Below, piece by piece: positions 44,360 through 53,166 of a stretch of DNA of 64,000 nt; position 1 is the first letter of the stretch, and the number at the start of each line of letters is the position of its first letter. The translations under genes were made by a program, and so were the position numbers. This DNA comes from an archaeon (GTDB taxonomy: Archaea > Nanobdellota > Nanobdellia > Woesearchaeales > GW2011-AR9). The stretch lies in the NCBI GenBank assembly GCA_018697095.1, contig JABHSG010000001.1, positions 98,169 to 162,168 of the forward strand, written 5' to 3'. A model generated the notes under the pieces. It had not been told where the DNA came from, made no database searches, and saw only the letters and a program-made list of their open reading frames with translations.

Positions 44360-45478
44360 CTAATCAAAATTATACTCAAGTCCCCATTTCCCATTTTCAT
44401 CCTTAGACCAAATTTTCAAATCACGATAAGATTCAACAACTTCCCAAAACTGATCCAAACTAATTTCTAAATATTCACAAAATCTATCAATGTATTTCTG
44501 AGCACATTTCCCATCATACTTTTTTACAAGTTCAATTCCTTCTTCCCGGCTAATTTTTCCTGCCCTAATTAATTCACTAGCTTCTTCAGTTAAACGACCA
44601 AATCCAAATTTAACATGTTTAATCATCTGATTCAAAACACTAAAATCATCATCAAGTGCATCAAAAGGATAAAGTGATCCTTCATGAGCACTCACTCCAT
44701 CTCTAATTTCAAGGCCATTAGCTACAGAAAAACTCCCATTAGTAATTTTATTCCAATCGTTCCAGAAATATCCTAAATATACTATTTGCAAATTAGCTTT
44801 ATCCATCTCTTCAGGTTTAGGATATCTAAACCAATTAATTTCATTTTCTTTCATATCTGGGTCAAGTAATGGGTCTGGCCCGCTACGAATAGTATTACTA
44901 TTTCGCATCCCATTTCCATTCCAATTAAGTGAACCTACAGCTAAATTTCCAAATTGGGTTGCTGGATTTTCTCCCCAAAGAATCAATGGGATATGATAAG
45001 CAATCGCAAGTTTGGGAACACTTGCAAAGAGTGCCATTTCAGTTGATTTTGCATAATTACCAAATCTAAAAAAACCATTTCTCATAAGTCGCTTCCAAGT
45101 TTTAGGACTTGGGCCTACGCTTATTGCGTCAAAGCCAAGTTTAATCAAATTAGACATATTATCAGCTCCAGTTTCAGTAAGCTGTTCAGGTGGATAGCTA
45201 CAACAAACAAGCAGTGGTTTAAGACCAAGAACTTCTTTTACATACATAGCTTGGCGAGTACTATCTTTTCCACCACTAACCCCAATGATACAATCGTATT
45301 GCCTAAGTTTGTTGTGTTTTTTATAATCTTCAAGAAGTTCAAACAATTCACCTCTTCGTGCATCATAATCAATTGTTCCAATTGTCACAATATGTGTGCA
45401 AGCAGGGCAAACACCATCTTCGCCAAATTTTATCCCAGGACGGGTATCAGGCTGAACACATTTTTTACAATATTTCAC
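44360..45478 (-). CDS. N-acetyl sugar amidotransferase (WbpG/LfnA/PseA-like), paralogue 1
   Basis: About 372 residues. Cys pairs YCKKCVQP and VCPACTH form the zinc knuckle, and the PP-loop GVSGGKDSTRQ is intact. LILWGENPATQFG and HVKFGFGRLTEEAS are family features. It heads the operon followed by hisH, hisF and the second paralogue. I chose the GTG at 45478, because AGGTG lies 7 nt upstream and the TATA box (45511-45520) falls inside the longer frame from 45547; this start also removes a 23-residue basic extension. Confidence 0.87.
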   Translation of the reverse strand: MKYCKKCVQPDTRPGIKFGEDGVCPACTHIVTIGTIDYDARRGELFELLEDYKKHNKLRQYDCIIGVSGGKDSTRQAMYVKEVLGLKPLLVCCSYPPEQLTETGADNMSNLIKLGFDAISVGPSPKTWKRLMRNGFFRFGNYAKSTEMALFASVPKLAIAYHIPLILWGENPATQFGNLAVGSLNWNGNGMRNSNTIRSGPDPLLDPDMKENEINWFRYPKPEEMDKANLQIVYLGYFWNDWNKITNGSFSVANGLEIRDGVSAHEGSLYPFDALDDDFSVLNQMIKHVKFGFGRLTEEASELIRAGKISREEGIELVKKYDGKCAQKYIDRFCEYLEISLDQFWEVVESYRDLKIWSKDENGKWGLEYNFD

Positions 45479-45510
45479 AAGAAAACACCTTAAAATCTTT
45501 TTCAAAAAAC

Positions 45511-45520
45511 GCTTTATTAA
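45511..45520 (-). promoter_or_regulatory. TATA box of the sugar amidotransferase operon
   Basis: TTAATAAAGC on the minus strand is preceded by GCATAAGA. The same core CATAAGATTAATAAA occurs before the flippase gene at 56248. Confidence 0.5.
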
Positions 45521-45567
45521 TCTTATGCAAATCAAACTTCTAATCAACAGATATCAAAAAAAATATT

Positions 45568-47547
45568 CTAATTATTTAACTCTAAAGCGTAATTGATCTT
45601 GTAAATTTCAATTATATTCCATGGCCTGCCTATTCCAAAAACATTATTGAGTTCTACAGTATCAATTAATTCTAATTCGTATGGTATCTCTGAAATTTCA
45701 GGAATACTAATATCATTCATAAAAGGCTCATGTTCTGATTGTTTAAAGTACAAAACAGGCCTATGTTCCTCTATCACATCATAATCAACATAATTTCTGA
45801 ATGGTTCTTCAAATTTAAAACGAATTGGTTTAGTGTGACTCTCAATAGAAAATCCATGGGCAAAATACCCTATGATAAAATCTCCGTCTTCAGTTAATGA
45901 ATCAACTTTCAAACTTGCATCTTTAATCGTAAAAGAAGCAAATAATACAGAAAATAATAAAATTACAACAATGCAATAACTTACATAGGTCCAAATCAAA
46001 GCTTTCAAACTCTTATCAACATGATAAAATATCGCCATAAATAATACTATTGAAAAAATAAACGCAACTAAATGAACTGCAAATTCACTAGCAACAGCAG
46101 AAAAAAACTGAAAATTAACAAGCCTAAAAAATCCTAATGTCAAAAGCGACAATATTGCAAAAAATGATCCTTGCTTAAGTATTTGACCAATCATTAAGAT
46201 TTTTCTATTAGAAAACCAGTGTTTGTGTGTCCCTAAAAAAATTAACAGAAATAACAAGGTGATTACACTACACAAAAATAAAATTAACAAAAAATACCCA
46301 TTACTAAGTAAAGATAAAATCAAATCAAAATAACTTGGTGCTTCACTAAAAGAAAAAATATCATGAAACCCATCAAAAACACTTTTTGTTAAAATAACAT
46401 AATTAGCAAGTAAACTAATAGTTAAAAAGTATCCAAAAAAAAGAGATAAAAAGCTTGGAACATCAAATTTTTCTGATGCTGGTGAGATACTAACTTTATG
46501 ATTATTCTCAAACTCACTTTTTTTCCCAAATAACAATATACTTGGAAAGATCACTAGTGGAATTATCACAAAAGCAAATCTTCTATAAACTAGTGATGTA
46601 AACAAAATCCCAATCATTGTCCCAAATAGCCAGGAAATAGCCAATTTTTCAATTCCATTTAATGAGATAAGGTACTTCTTTATTCCAAAAAAACTAAAAG
46701 AAAAATTCTTTGAAGATGAAACAAAATAAAAATAAAGCAGACAAATAATTGCTAGTAAATACATAGATGGAAAACTAAAAATTGAAGTTACAAATATCAC
46801 AAAAGCTCTTGCAACAAAAAGATACATCAAATTAACACTACTTCCATGAATTAATGTCGCTTCCAAAAGGCCCTTAATTGATTGAATAAACAAAAAATAT
46901 CCACCAAGCACAAGCCCATAACTAAATAACAAACTAACTGCATGCATGATTTTAATTTTCTTCTGTAGATAACTAATTAATAAAAATAAAAATACTGCTG
47001 GCATAAAATATAATTGACTAATCTTCAAAAGAAAGCTAGCTCCAAAGATTATCCCCGCAAATACAAAACGCCAATATTTTTTAGAATCATAAATCAACCA
47101 AAAACCAGCAAGTGAAAAAAGAATCAATAAACTCTCAGGAAGACCAATTCTGTTTAATATAAAAAAAAGATGATGGATAGACAACAAAAAACTAGAAAAA
47201 AATGCAATCTTCTTATTTTCTTTAGATAATATAACATATAATAAGATTATACTTAAAACCCCAGCAATTGCACTAAGAATTCTAGTTGAAAAAAGTGATA
47301 CGTCCAGCAATTTATAACTGGCAACTACAAATAACGAATATAAAGGGGCAAGCAAAAGACCAGAATTAGAATCATCATCAACCCAAGTTTCCCAAAGGGC
47401 CATATACCTTGCAGGTTGAGTCTTAAAAGCTTCATCATTAACATGAGCAAACACGTGCAATGGCCGATCTGCGTCTAAATGCACAAATCTAAGAGTCAAA
47501 AAACAAACTAGAATAAAAAACAAAACAATAATATGGCTTTTTTTCAT
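45568..47547 (-). CDS. GT-C glycosyltransferase, PMT/ArnT-like
   Basis: A 659-residue polytopic protein with about 14 hydrophobic segments. The first external loop has acidic residues (HVNDEAF near 36-42 and WVDDDSN near 56), and a FSSFLLSIHHLFFILNRIGLPES stretch in the family's third helix region is split here only for length. The C-terminal soluble part is about 90 residues. It likely transfers sugars from polyprenyl-phosphate donors outside the membrane. GAGG about 8 nt before the ATG is a ribosome binding site. Its sequence is strongly biased to Phe, Leu, Ile and Ser. Confidence 0.78.
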   Translation of the reverse strand: MKKSHIIVLFFILVCFLTLRFVHLDADRPLHVFAHVNDEAFKTQPARYMALWETWVDDDSNSGLLLAPLYSLFVVASYKLLDVSLFSTRILSAIAGVLSIILLYVILSKENKKIAFFSSFLLSIHHLFFILNRIGLPESLLILFSLAGFWLIYDSKKYWRFVFAGIIFGASFLLKISQLYFMPAVFLFLLISYLQKKIKIMHAVSLLFSYGLVLGGYFLFIQSIKGLLEATLIHGSSVNLMYLFVARAFVIFVTSIFSFPSMYLLAIICLLYFYFVSSSKNFSFSFFGIKKYLISLNGIEKLAISWLFGTMIGILFTSLVYRRFAFVIIPLVIFPSILLFGKKSEFENNHKVSISPASEKFDVPSFLSLFFGYFLTISLLANYVILTKSVFDGFHDIFSFSEAPSYFDLILSLLSNGYFLLILFLCSVITLLFLLIFLGTHKHWFSNRKILMIGQILKQGSFFAILSLLTLGFFRLVNFQFFSAVASEFAVHLVAFIFSIVLFMAIFYHVDKSLKALIWTYVSYCIVVILLFSVLFASFTIKDASLKVDSLTEDGDFIIGYFAHGFSIESHTKPIRFKFEEPFRNYVDYDVIEEHRPVLYFKQSEHEPFMNDISIPEISEIPYELELIDTVELNNVFGIGRPWNIIEIYKINYALELNN

Positions 47548-47655
47548 AAATATTCCTCAACCCCATTCCCATATCACAATTAGTTAATAAAAACCAACTA
47601 AAAGCTTTCATTTCATACATTATTTAAAGATTATGCTCAAAATTACCTTTAAATC

Positions 47656-48690
47656 ATGGTTCAAGAAATTCAAAAAAAGATAGTGAAATATTTTCTGATA
47701 ATATTAGGGTTAATTCTCCTAATTTATTTAACATTCACAATTGATTTCATAAGCATCTTAAAACACATTAAAGAGATCTCGTTCAGTACCTATTTACTTT
47801 TATCTTCACTTTTAATTTTAACAATCTGTTTTAAAGCAGCCAAATGGAATTTCATCGTAAAAAAAACTTTCAATATCAATTTATCTTTTTTAAGTTCAAT
47901 AAAAGACAACTTTGCAGGTATTGCAAGTTCAATTATCACTCCTGGAAGAGCAGATCTTGCAAAATCACTTCTTCTTTATCAAAAACATAACGTCTCATTA
48001 AGTAAAAGCATCTCTATTGGGATTTTAGATCGTATTGTTGAATTCTTGGCCGTTCTAATAATAATGCTTATTAGTCTCCTTTTTACAAACAAAGAATTTC
48101 TTAAAGAAATAAGGTTTCTAATCTTATTAGTAATTATAATAACATTCATTGCTTGTTCTTTTCTTTTATTCTTCTCAAAACCAGCAGAAAATATCATTAA
48201 AAATATTAAAGAAAAATTTACTAACAAAAAGATATTAACAAAAATATTGAATCTTTTTGAAAAAATAACACAAGGGTTTGCAATATTTTACAAAAAACCA
48301 ATTGCATTCATAAAATTACTTACTTTAGCTCTTCTTTGGATTAGTTGTGGGATTTTAATATTTCATTTTACTTTTCTCAGTTTTGGCCTAAATATTCCTT
48401 TCCAAACAACTGCCCTTGCAATGACTTCTTCATTAATTATTGCTGTTCTTTCATTTATTCCTGGAGGCATTGGAATCACCGAAACTTCTTTTCTTGCGAT
48501 CTTATCTTTAACACACATAAAAACAATTGAGTCATCAGGGTTAATTGTCGCATCAATTGTTATTGCAAGGATTTTTTCATTATATCTTCCAGCAATAATT
48601 GGAACAATAATCCTTATCAAAAATTCAACTAAAAATTCAACTAAAAAATTGCATAACAAAGATAATATCAATAGTAAGAACAATAAATAA
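47656..48690 (+). CDS. Lysylphosphatidylglycerol synthase TM-like protein (UPF0104/AglD-type)
   Basis: A 344-residue membrane protein with about eight helices. Signature motifs are KAAKWNFIVK, SIITPGRADLAKSLLL, GILDRIVEF and PGGIGITETSFLAIL, typical of the UPF0104/LPG_synthase_TM family. In archaea, C-terminal domains of this family occur in AglD-type glycosyltransferases, and stand-alone members are often near glycan genes, probably handling lipid-linked intermediates. The basic C-terminal tail is Asn/Lys-rich. Confidence 0.85.
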   Translation: MVQEIQKKIVKYFLIILGLILLIYLTFTIDFISILKHIKEISFSTYLLLSSLLILTICFKAAKWNFIVKKTFNINLSFLSSIKDNFAGIASSIITPGRADLAKSLLLYQKHNVSLSKSISIGILDRIVEFLAVLIIMLISLLFTNKEFLKEIRFLILLVIIITFIACSFLLFFSKPAENIIKNIKEKFTNKKILTKILNLFEKITQGFAIFYKKPIAFIKLLTLALLWISCGILIFHFTFLSFGLNIPFQTTALAMTSSLIIAVLSFIPGGIGITETSFLAILSLTHIKTIESSGLIVASIVIARIFSLYLPAIIGTIILIKNSTKNSTKKLHNKDNINSKNNK

Positions 48691-48744
48691 TAATAAAATA
48701 AGTATAACAGATATAATCAAAAATAGGATAATAATAGATGATTT

Positions 48745-49725
48745 CTATCTTATACGCTTAATCTGCGCTTCCAAACGAACTTGTCCATCACGAACTTGTT
48801 TATTCTGACTTGCTAAAAATGAAAAAATAAGCATTTGTATCCCAGAAAGTAAAAGTAAAACACTAAAAACAATCAATGGTCTACCTTCATTAAGACCAAA
48901 AGTCGCCCAAAGGTATACAATATAAATTCCACCAAGTGCTCCAAAAAGTAATAACAAAAGGCCAACTGAACCAACAAGTAAAAAAGGAGTTTCTGCAAAA
49001 GTAAAAGCTAAATGACTCAAAACTAGCTTTTTTACTGGAAAACTAGATTTTCTATTTTTCATTTCTGCCTTCCTTTCAGGTGTCCATTTCAAAATAGCTG
49101 GAATTTCCATGATTTTATATCCTAAAGCTTGGACCTTAGAGATAATTTCCAAGTGTAATTCTTTTCTATTTGAATAAAGTTCCAAAGAATCCAGAACTTC
49201 TTTTCTGTAAGCTCTTGTCATCCCAGTGACCATACTCAATTTTTGTGAATTACCAAAACAAAGAATCTTATTCCCAATCACAGAGAGCATTTCTCTAAAT
49301 AAAGGAACATTTCGATAACCACCTTTTTTCAAATGAGGTGACGCAACAACTACCCCTACAGAAGGATTTTTTTTCAAAGCATCAGAAAGTCTTAATGCGA
49401 TCTTGTTTCCCCAAGAAAGATCAGCCTCATTTGCAACAATAATTTCTCCAGTAGCGGCTTCAAATCCTACTCGCAATGCCTTTCCCCTTCCTTGATTAAC
49501 TTGATAACTCTTTACAATAACTCTAGAATCAACTGCAGCAATCTCTTCTAATTTTTCAAAAGTATTATCACAACTACCATCATTTACAAAAATAACCTCC
49601 CAATCATCATTACTTTCATCAAGAGAAGACAATATTTTTCGAGAAGCACGCTTTATGCCTTGCTCTTCATTATAACATGGGATAATAAGTGAAATTTTCA
49701 AAGGTACATCACAACCAATTTGCAA
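48745..49725 (-). CDS. Glycosyltransferase family 2 with C-terminal membrane helices (DPM1/GtrB-like)
   Basis: A 326-residue protein. The GT2 domain has LIIPCYNEEQGIKRA, VIFVNDGSCDNTF and the acidic VANEADLSWG region. Two membrane helices (about 240-305) follow. It is expected to make polyprenyl-phosphate sugars on the cytoplasmic side for GT-C enzymes. It has an extra short N-terminal segment, MQIGCDVPLK; a start closer to LKISLI is possible. It is divergent from the methyltransferase gene at 49769. Confidence 0.83.
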   Translation of the reverse strand: MQIGCDVPLKISLIIPCYNEEQGIKRASRKILSSLDESNDDWEVIFVNDGSCDNTFEKLEEIAAVDSRVIVKSYQVNQGRGKALRVGFEAATGEIIVANEADLSWGNKIALRLSDALKKNPSVGVVVASPHLKKGGYRNVPLFREMLSVIGNKILCFGNSQKLSMVTGMTRAYRKEVLDSLELYSNRKELHLEIISKVQALGYKIMEIPAILKWTPERKAEMKNRKSSFPVKKLVLSHLAFTFAETPFLLVGSVGLLLLLFGALGGIYIVYLWATFGLNEGRPLIVFSVLLLLSGIQMLIFSFLASQNKQVRDGQVRLEAQIKRIR

Positions 49726-49733
49726 TATAAGAA

Positions 49734-49743
49734 TTTATAAAGG
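49734..49743 (+). promoter_or_regulatory. TATA box of the methyltransferase gene at 49769
   Basis: TTTATAAAGG lies about 30 nt before the ATG. Confidence 0.5.
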
Positions 49744-49768
49744 TTTTGCAGCGCTAAATTAACAAAAA

Positions 49769-50710
49769 ATGGCAAATCCCTACTCTCAAACACAAATAAA
49801 TCCACAACTTCAAAAGATCATTTGTTGCCCAAAAGACAAAAGTAACCTAATAATAAATGATGACCAAAAAGTCCTCTTTTGCGAGATATGTAAAGAAAAT
49901 TACTTCATAAAAGAATCAGTCCCAATTCTTCTATCTAAAGAAATAATTGAACAAAATAATAATTCAATTCCATCTAATAATGAAAATCATGCTTTTTCTA
50001 ACACTAAAAAAGCTCATGAAAAAATTCCAACTGGTTATCAAGTAAAACAGCTTAAATCAAAAAGTAAAATTAAAAGATTTTGGAATTTTCACAAATTTAC
50101 TAAAATTCAAAAATATCTTCCAAAAGAAGGAAAAATTTTAGACATTGGTTGTGGGAGTGGCGCTTTTGAATCACTCAAAAACACTCTTAATTTACAGAAC
50201 ACAAAAATAATTGGCCTTGACATTACCCCAAAACAAGTAATTTTTGCTCAACAAAATCACAAAGAAAGTTTATTTGTTGCTGGCAGCGGCCACGAACTCC
50301 CATTCAAAGATAATTCTTTTGATGCTGTTGTTTTAATAGAATTCATCGAGCATATCCCAAAAAATGCTATTCAAAAATTGCTAAAAGAAGCAAAAAGAGT
50401 TCTCAAAGATAATGGCAAAATCATTATTACGACCCCAAATTACCAAAGTCCATATCTTTTAATAGAATGGTTACACAGTAAATTTGGTAAAGTCAACTAT
50501 AGCGAACAACATATCACTCACTTCACTCCAAAAAGAATGAGAAAAGCCCTAAAAATAGCAGGATTCAACAAATTAAAAATCACAACAACTTATGGAATTG
50601 CTCCATTTTTAGCACCAATTTCAAAAAAACTTGCTCTAAAAACCCTAAAAAACGAACCAATTACAGAGTTTGGTTGCAGATTAAAATTAATTTCAATCGC
50701 CTCAAAATAA
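49769..50710 (+). CDS. SAM methyltransferase with N-terminal zinc-ribbon-like segment
   Basis: A 313-residue protein. Residues about 18-50 contain a Trm112-like pattern with CCPKDKSNL and CEICKENYF, a small zinc-binding module often found before methyltransferases of this type. The class I domain follows, with ILDIGCGSGAF (motif I, about 123-133), GLDITPKQ, DAVVLIEFIEHIP and NYQSPYLL. Context suggests sugar or glycolipid methylation. Confidence 0.84.
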   Translation: MANPYSQTQINPQLQKIICCPKDKSNLIINDDQKVLFCEICKENYFIKESVPILLSKEIIEQNNNSIPSNNENHAFSNTKKAHEKIPTGYQVKQLKSKSKIKRFWNFHKFTKIQKYLPKEGKILDIGCGSGAFESLKNTLNLQNTKIIGLDITPKQVIFAQQNHKESLFVAGSGHELPFKDNSFDAVVLIEFIEHIPKNAIQKLLKEAKRVLKDNGKIIITTPNYQSPYLLIEWLHSKFGKVNYSEQHITHFTPKRMRKALKIAGFNKLKITTTYGIAPFLAPISKKLALKTLKNEPITEFGCRLKLISIASK

Positions 50711-50760
50711 CAAAAATCAATTTTTCTGAAATTCTCTTATAAATTTCCATATCATAAACT

Positions 50761-50770
50761 ATATATAAGG
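50761..50770 (+). promoter_or_regulatory. TATA box of the wecC-wecB operon
   Basis: ATATATAAGG lies about 25 nt before the wecC ATG at 50790, so the transcript is probably leaderless. Confidence 0.55.
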
Positions 50771-50789
50771 CCAAATTGAAATTAAAAAA

Positions 50790-52037
50790 ATGTCAAAAAG
50801 TATTTGCATCCTTGGTCTAGGTTATATTGGTCTTCCAACGGCTCTTCTATTTGCAAAAGAAGGTAACACTGTTCTTGGTGTCGATATAGACCAAGATAAA
50901 ATTCAAAAATTAAATCAAGAGATTCTTCCATTCGAAGAAACAGGCCTAAAGAAACTCTACGAAAATGCAAAACATAATTTTACAGCAAGTACATCCACAA
51001 AACCAAGCGATGTATTTCTAATAGCGGTCCCAACTCCAATTACTAAAGAAAAAAAATGTGACTTAAGATATGTAGTTGCAGCAACAAACAGCATCAAAAA
51101 TCATCTCAAAAAAGGTGACCTTGTAATTTTAGAATCAACAGTAAGACCAAGAACTACAATTGACATTGTAAAACCAATTCTAGAAGAAACAGGTTTAATT
51201 TGTGGGCAAGATTTTTTTCTAGCATATGTTCCTGAAAAAGCAATTCCTGGAAAAACATTAGAAGAGATGCAAAATAATCACCGATTAATTGGTGGAATCA
51301 CAAAATCCTGCGCACAAAGAGCCAAAGAATTATACACTTTTGTAAAAACAGATATGCCAATAACCAGTGCAACAACATGCGAAACCGTAAAACTATTTGA
51401 AAATACTTATAGAGACGTTAATATTGCCCTAGCTAACGAATTCAAAATACTAAGCAAGGACTTCAAAATAAATGTACATGAGGCAATCAGATATGCAAAT
51501 AAGCACCCAAGAGTGAATATTCACTCCCCTGGACCAGGCGTTGGTGGGCATTGTATCCCAATAGACCCATATTTTCTAATTGATTCAACAAAATCAAAAA
51601 ACTCACTGATAGAAAAAAGCAGATCTCTAAACAATCAAATGCCAGATCACGCAGTAGAATTTATTTTAAACAAAATAAATCCAAATGCAAAAATTGCACT
51701 TTGTGGATTGTCATATAAAGCAAACGTAGATGACGATAGAGAAAGTCCAAGCTACCAGATATATGAACAATTAACACAAAAAGGATATGACATTATAATC
51801 ATAGACCCATACTTCACAAATAAAAAACATCCAAAAATAAAAAAACAAAGCAATACAATAAAAAATGTAAACACACTAATAATTGCAACTAATCACAAAG
51901 AATTTGAAGAATTCAGTGCAAAAGATTTCGAAGATAGTCCAGTGCATACAATAATTGATCTCAAATCATGCTTAAAAAACAAACAAGAATTACAAAATAA
52001 AAATATTACAATTCACACTTTTGGTGATTATTCATGA
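50790..52037 (+). CDS. wecC: UDP-N-acetyl-D-mannosamine dehydrogenase WecC
   Basis: A 415-residue UDP-sugar dehydrogenase that oxidises UDP-ManNAc to UDP-ManNAcA. It shows ILGLGYIGLPTALLFA, VPTPIT, VPEKAIPGKTLEEMQNNHRL, which matches the WecC pattern, the GGVGGHC-type loop PGPGVGGHCIPIDP with catalytic C255, and KANVDDDRESPS in the C-terminal domain. The next gene, wecB, overlaps by 4 nt. Together they form UDP-ManNAcA from UDP-GlcNAc. Confidence 0.93.
   Translation: MSKSICILGLGYIGLPTALLFAKEGNTVLGVDIDQDKIQKLNQEILPFEETGLKKLYENAKHNFTASTSTKPSDVFLIAVPTPITKEKKCDLRYVVAATNSIKNHLKKGDLVILESTVRPRTTIDIVKPILEETGLICGQDFFLAYVPEKAIPGKTLEEMQNNHRLIGGITKSCAQRAKELYTFVKTDMPITSATTCETVKLFENTYRDVNIALANEFKILSKDFKINVHEAIRYANKHPRVNIHSPGPGVGGHCIPIDPYFLIDSTKSKNSLIEKSRSLNNQMPDHAVEFILNKINPNAKIALCGLSYKANVDDDRESPSYQIYEQLTQKGYDIIIIDPYFTNKKHPKIKKQSNTIKNVNTLIIATNHKEFEEFSAKDFEDSPVHTIIDLKSCLKNKQELQNKNITIHTFGDYS
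52023..52028 (+). promoter_or_regulatory. Ribosome binding site of wecB
   Basis: GGTGAT lies 5 nt before the wecB ATG, inside the end of wecC. It is an exact complement of the archaeal 16S 3' end. Confidence 0.6.
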
Positions 52038-53116
52038 AAATTGCATTAGTACTTGGAACAAGGCCAGAGATAATCAAAATGGCTTCACTTATTCGTGAGT
52101 GTGAAATCCAAAAACTTGATTTTTTCATAATTCATTCAAATCAGCACTATTCAGAAAATCTTGACAAAATATTTTTTGAAGAGCTAAATCTAACTACTCC
52201 AAAATATAATCTACAAGTAGGTTCATCAAATCACGGAAATCAAACTGGAAAAATATTAATAGGGATGGAAGAAGTTTTCCTTAAAGAAAAACCAACTCAC
52301 GTATTAACACAAGGAGATACCAATACTGTTCTTGCTTGCGCGCTTGCAGCATCAAAATTAGACATAAAAGTTGGGCATGTCGAAGCTGGTCTTCGAAGTT
52401 ATAATCGTAAAATGCCAGAAGAAACAAATAGGATTGTAACTGACCATGTTTCTGACTTTTTATTCTGTCCAACAAATACTCAAAAAATTATTTTAGAAAA
52501 AGAAGGACTCGATCAAGATAAAATTCATATTGTTGGTAATACTGTTGTTGATGCTGTCCTACAAAACATCAAAATTGCACAAAAGCAATCAAAGATCCTT
52601 GAAATATTAAACATTCAACCAAAAGAATTCATTTTAGCTACTGCCCACAGAAGCCTTAATGTGGACAATAAAGAATCTCTTCAAAATCTAATAAACTGCT
52701 TAAATAACGCAGCAAATCAGCTAAATTTGCCTCTAGTTTATCCAATTCACCCCAGAACAAAAAAAATGTTAAAAAATTTCAATATAAACCCAAATATTAA
52801 TACAAAAAAAATTAAATTAATCGAACCATTAGGTTACCTTGACTTCCTCATGTTACAAAAACACGCTAAGATTATTCTAACAGACTCTGGTGGTATCCAA
52901 GAAGAAGCTTGTGTTCTTAAAACTCCTTGTATAACTCTACGTGAAGAAACTGAACGTCCAGAAACTGTTGAAGTTGGAGCAAACATCATAACTGGAATTA
53001 ACATAAATAAAATAACCAAAGCAATCCTAGCCATGTTAAATAAACCTCCAATTTGGGAAAACCCTTATGGAGATGGAACTACAGCTAAACAAATTATTGA
53101 AATAATTAAAAAATAA
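52034..53116 (+). CDS. wecB: UDP-N-acetylglucosamine 2-epimerase (non-hydrolysing) WecB
   Basis: A 360-residue GT-B-fold epimerase that interconverts UDP-GlcNAc and UDP-ManNAc. Motifs are LGTRPEIIKMASLI, TQGDTNTVLACALAAS, HVEAGLRSYNRKMPEETNR, AHRSLN and LTDSGGIQEEACVL, all typical of WecB. The start LGTRPEI and the length separate it from the hydrolysing NeuC/LegG enzymes. It overlaps wecC by 4 nt. Confidence 0.95.
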   Translation: MKIALVLGTRPEIIKMASLIRECEIQKLDFFIIHSNQHYSENLDKIFFEELNLTTPKYNLQVGSSNHGNQTGKILIGMEEVFLKEKPTHVLTQGDTNTVLACALAASKLDIKVGHVEAGLRSYNRKMPEETNRIVTDHVSDFLFCPTNTQKIILEKEGLDQDKIHIVGNTVVDAVLQNIKIAQKQSKILEILNIQPKEFILATAHRSLNVDNKESLQNLINCLNNAANQLNLPLVYPIHPRTKKMLKNFNINPNINTKKIKLIEPLGYLDFLMLQKHAKIILTDSGGIQEEACVLKTPCITLREETERPETVEVGANIITGININKITKAILAMLNKPPIWENPYGDGTTAKQIIEIIKK

Positions 53117-53166
53117 CCATTTTCTAAAGTTGTTAAAAAAATATACTTAAAAAATATAAAAATAAT

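Noticed and set aside
45479..45547. N-terminal extension of the first sugar amidotransferase from a TTG at 45547
   Set aside because: The extension overlaps the likely TATA box, and a GTG with a ribosome binding site follows directly before the conserved zinc-binding cysteines.
52034..53116. WecB-like gene as the missing NeuC/LegG hydrolysing epimerase
   Set aside because: The N-terminal LGTRPEIIK, the length and the coupling with wecC all fit the non-hydrolysing epimerase.
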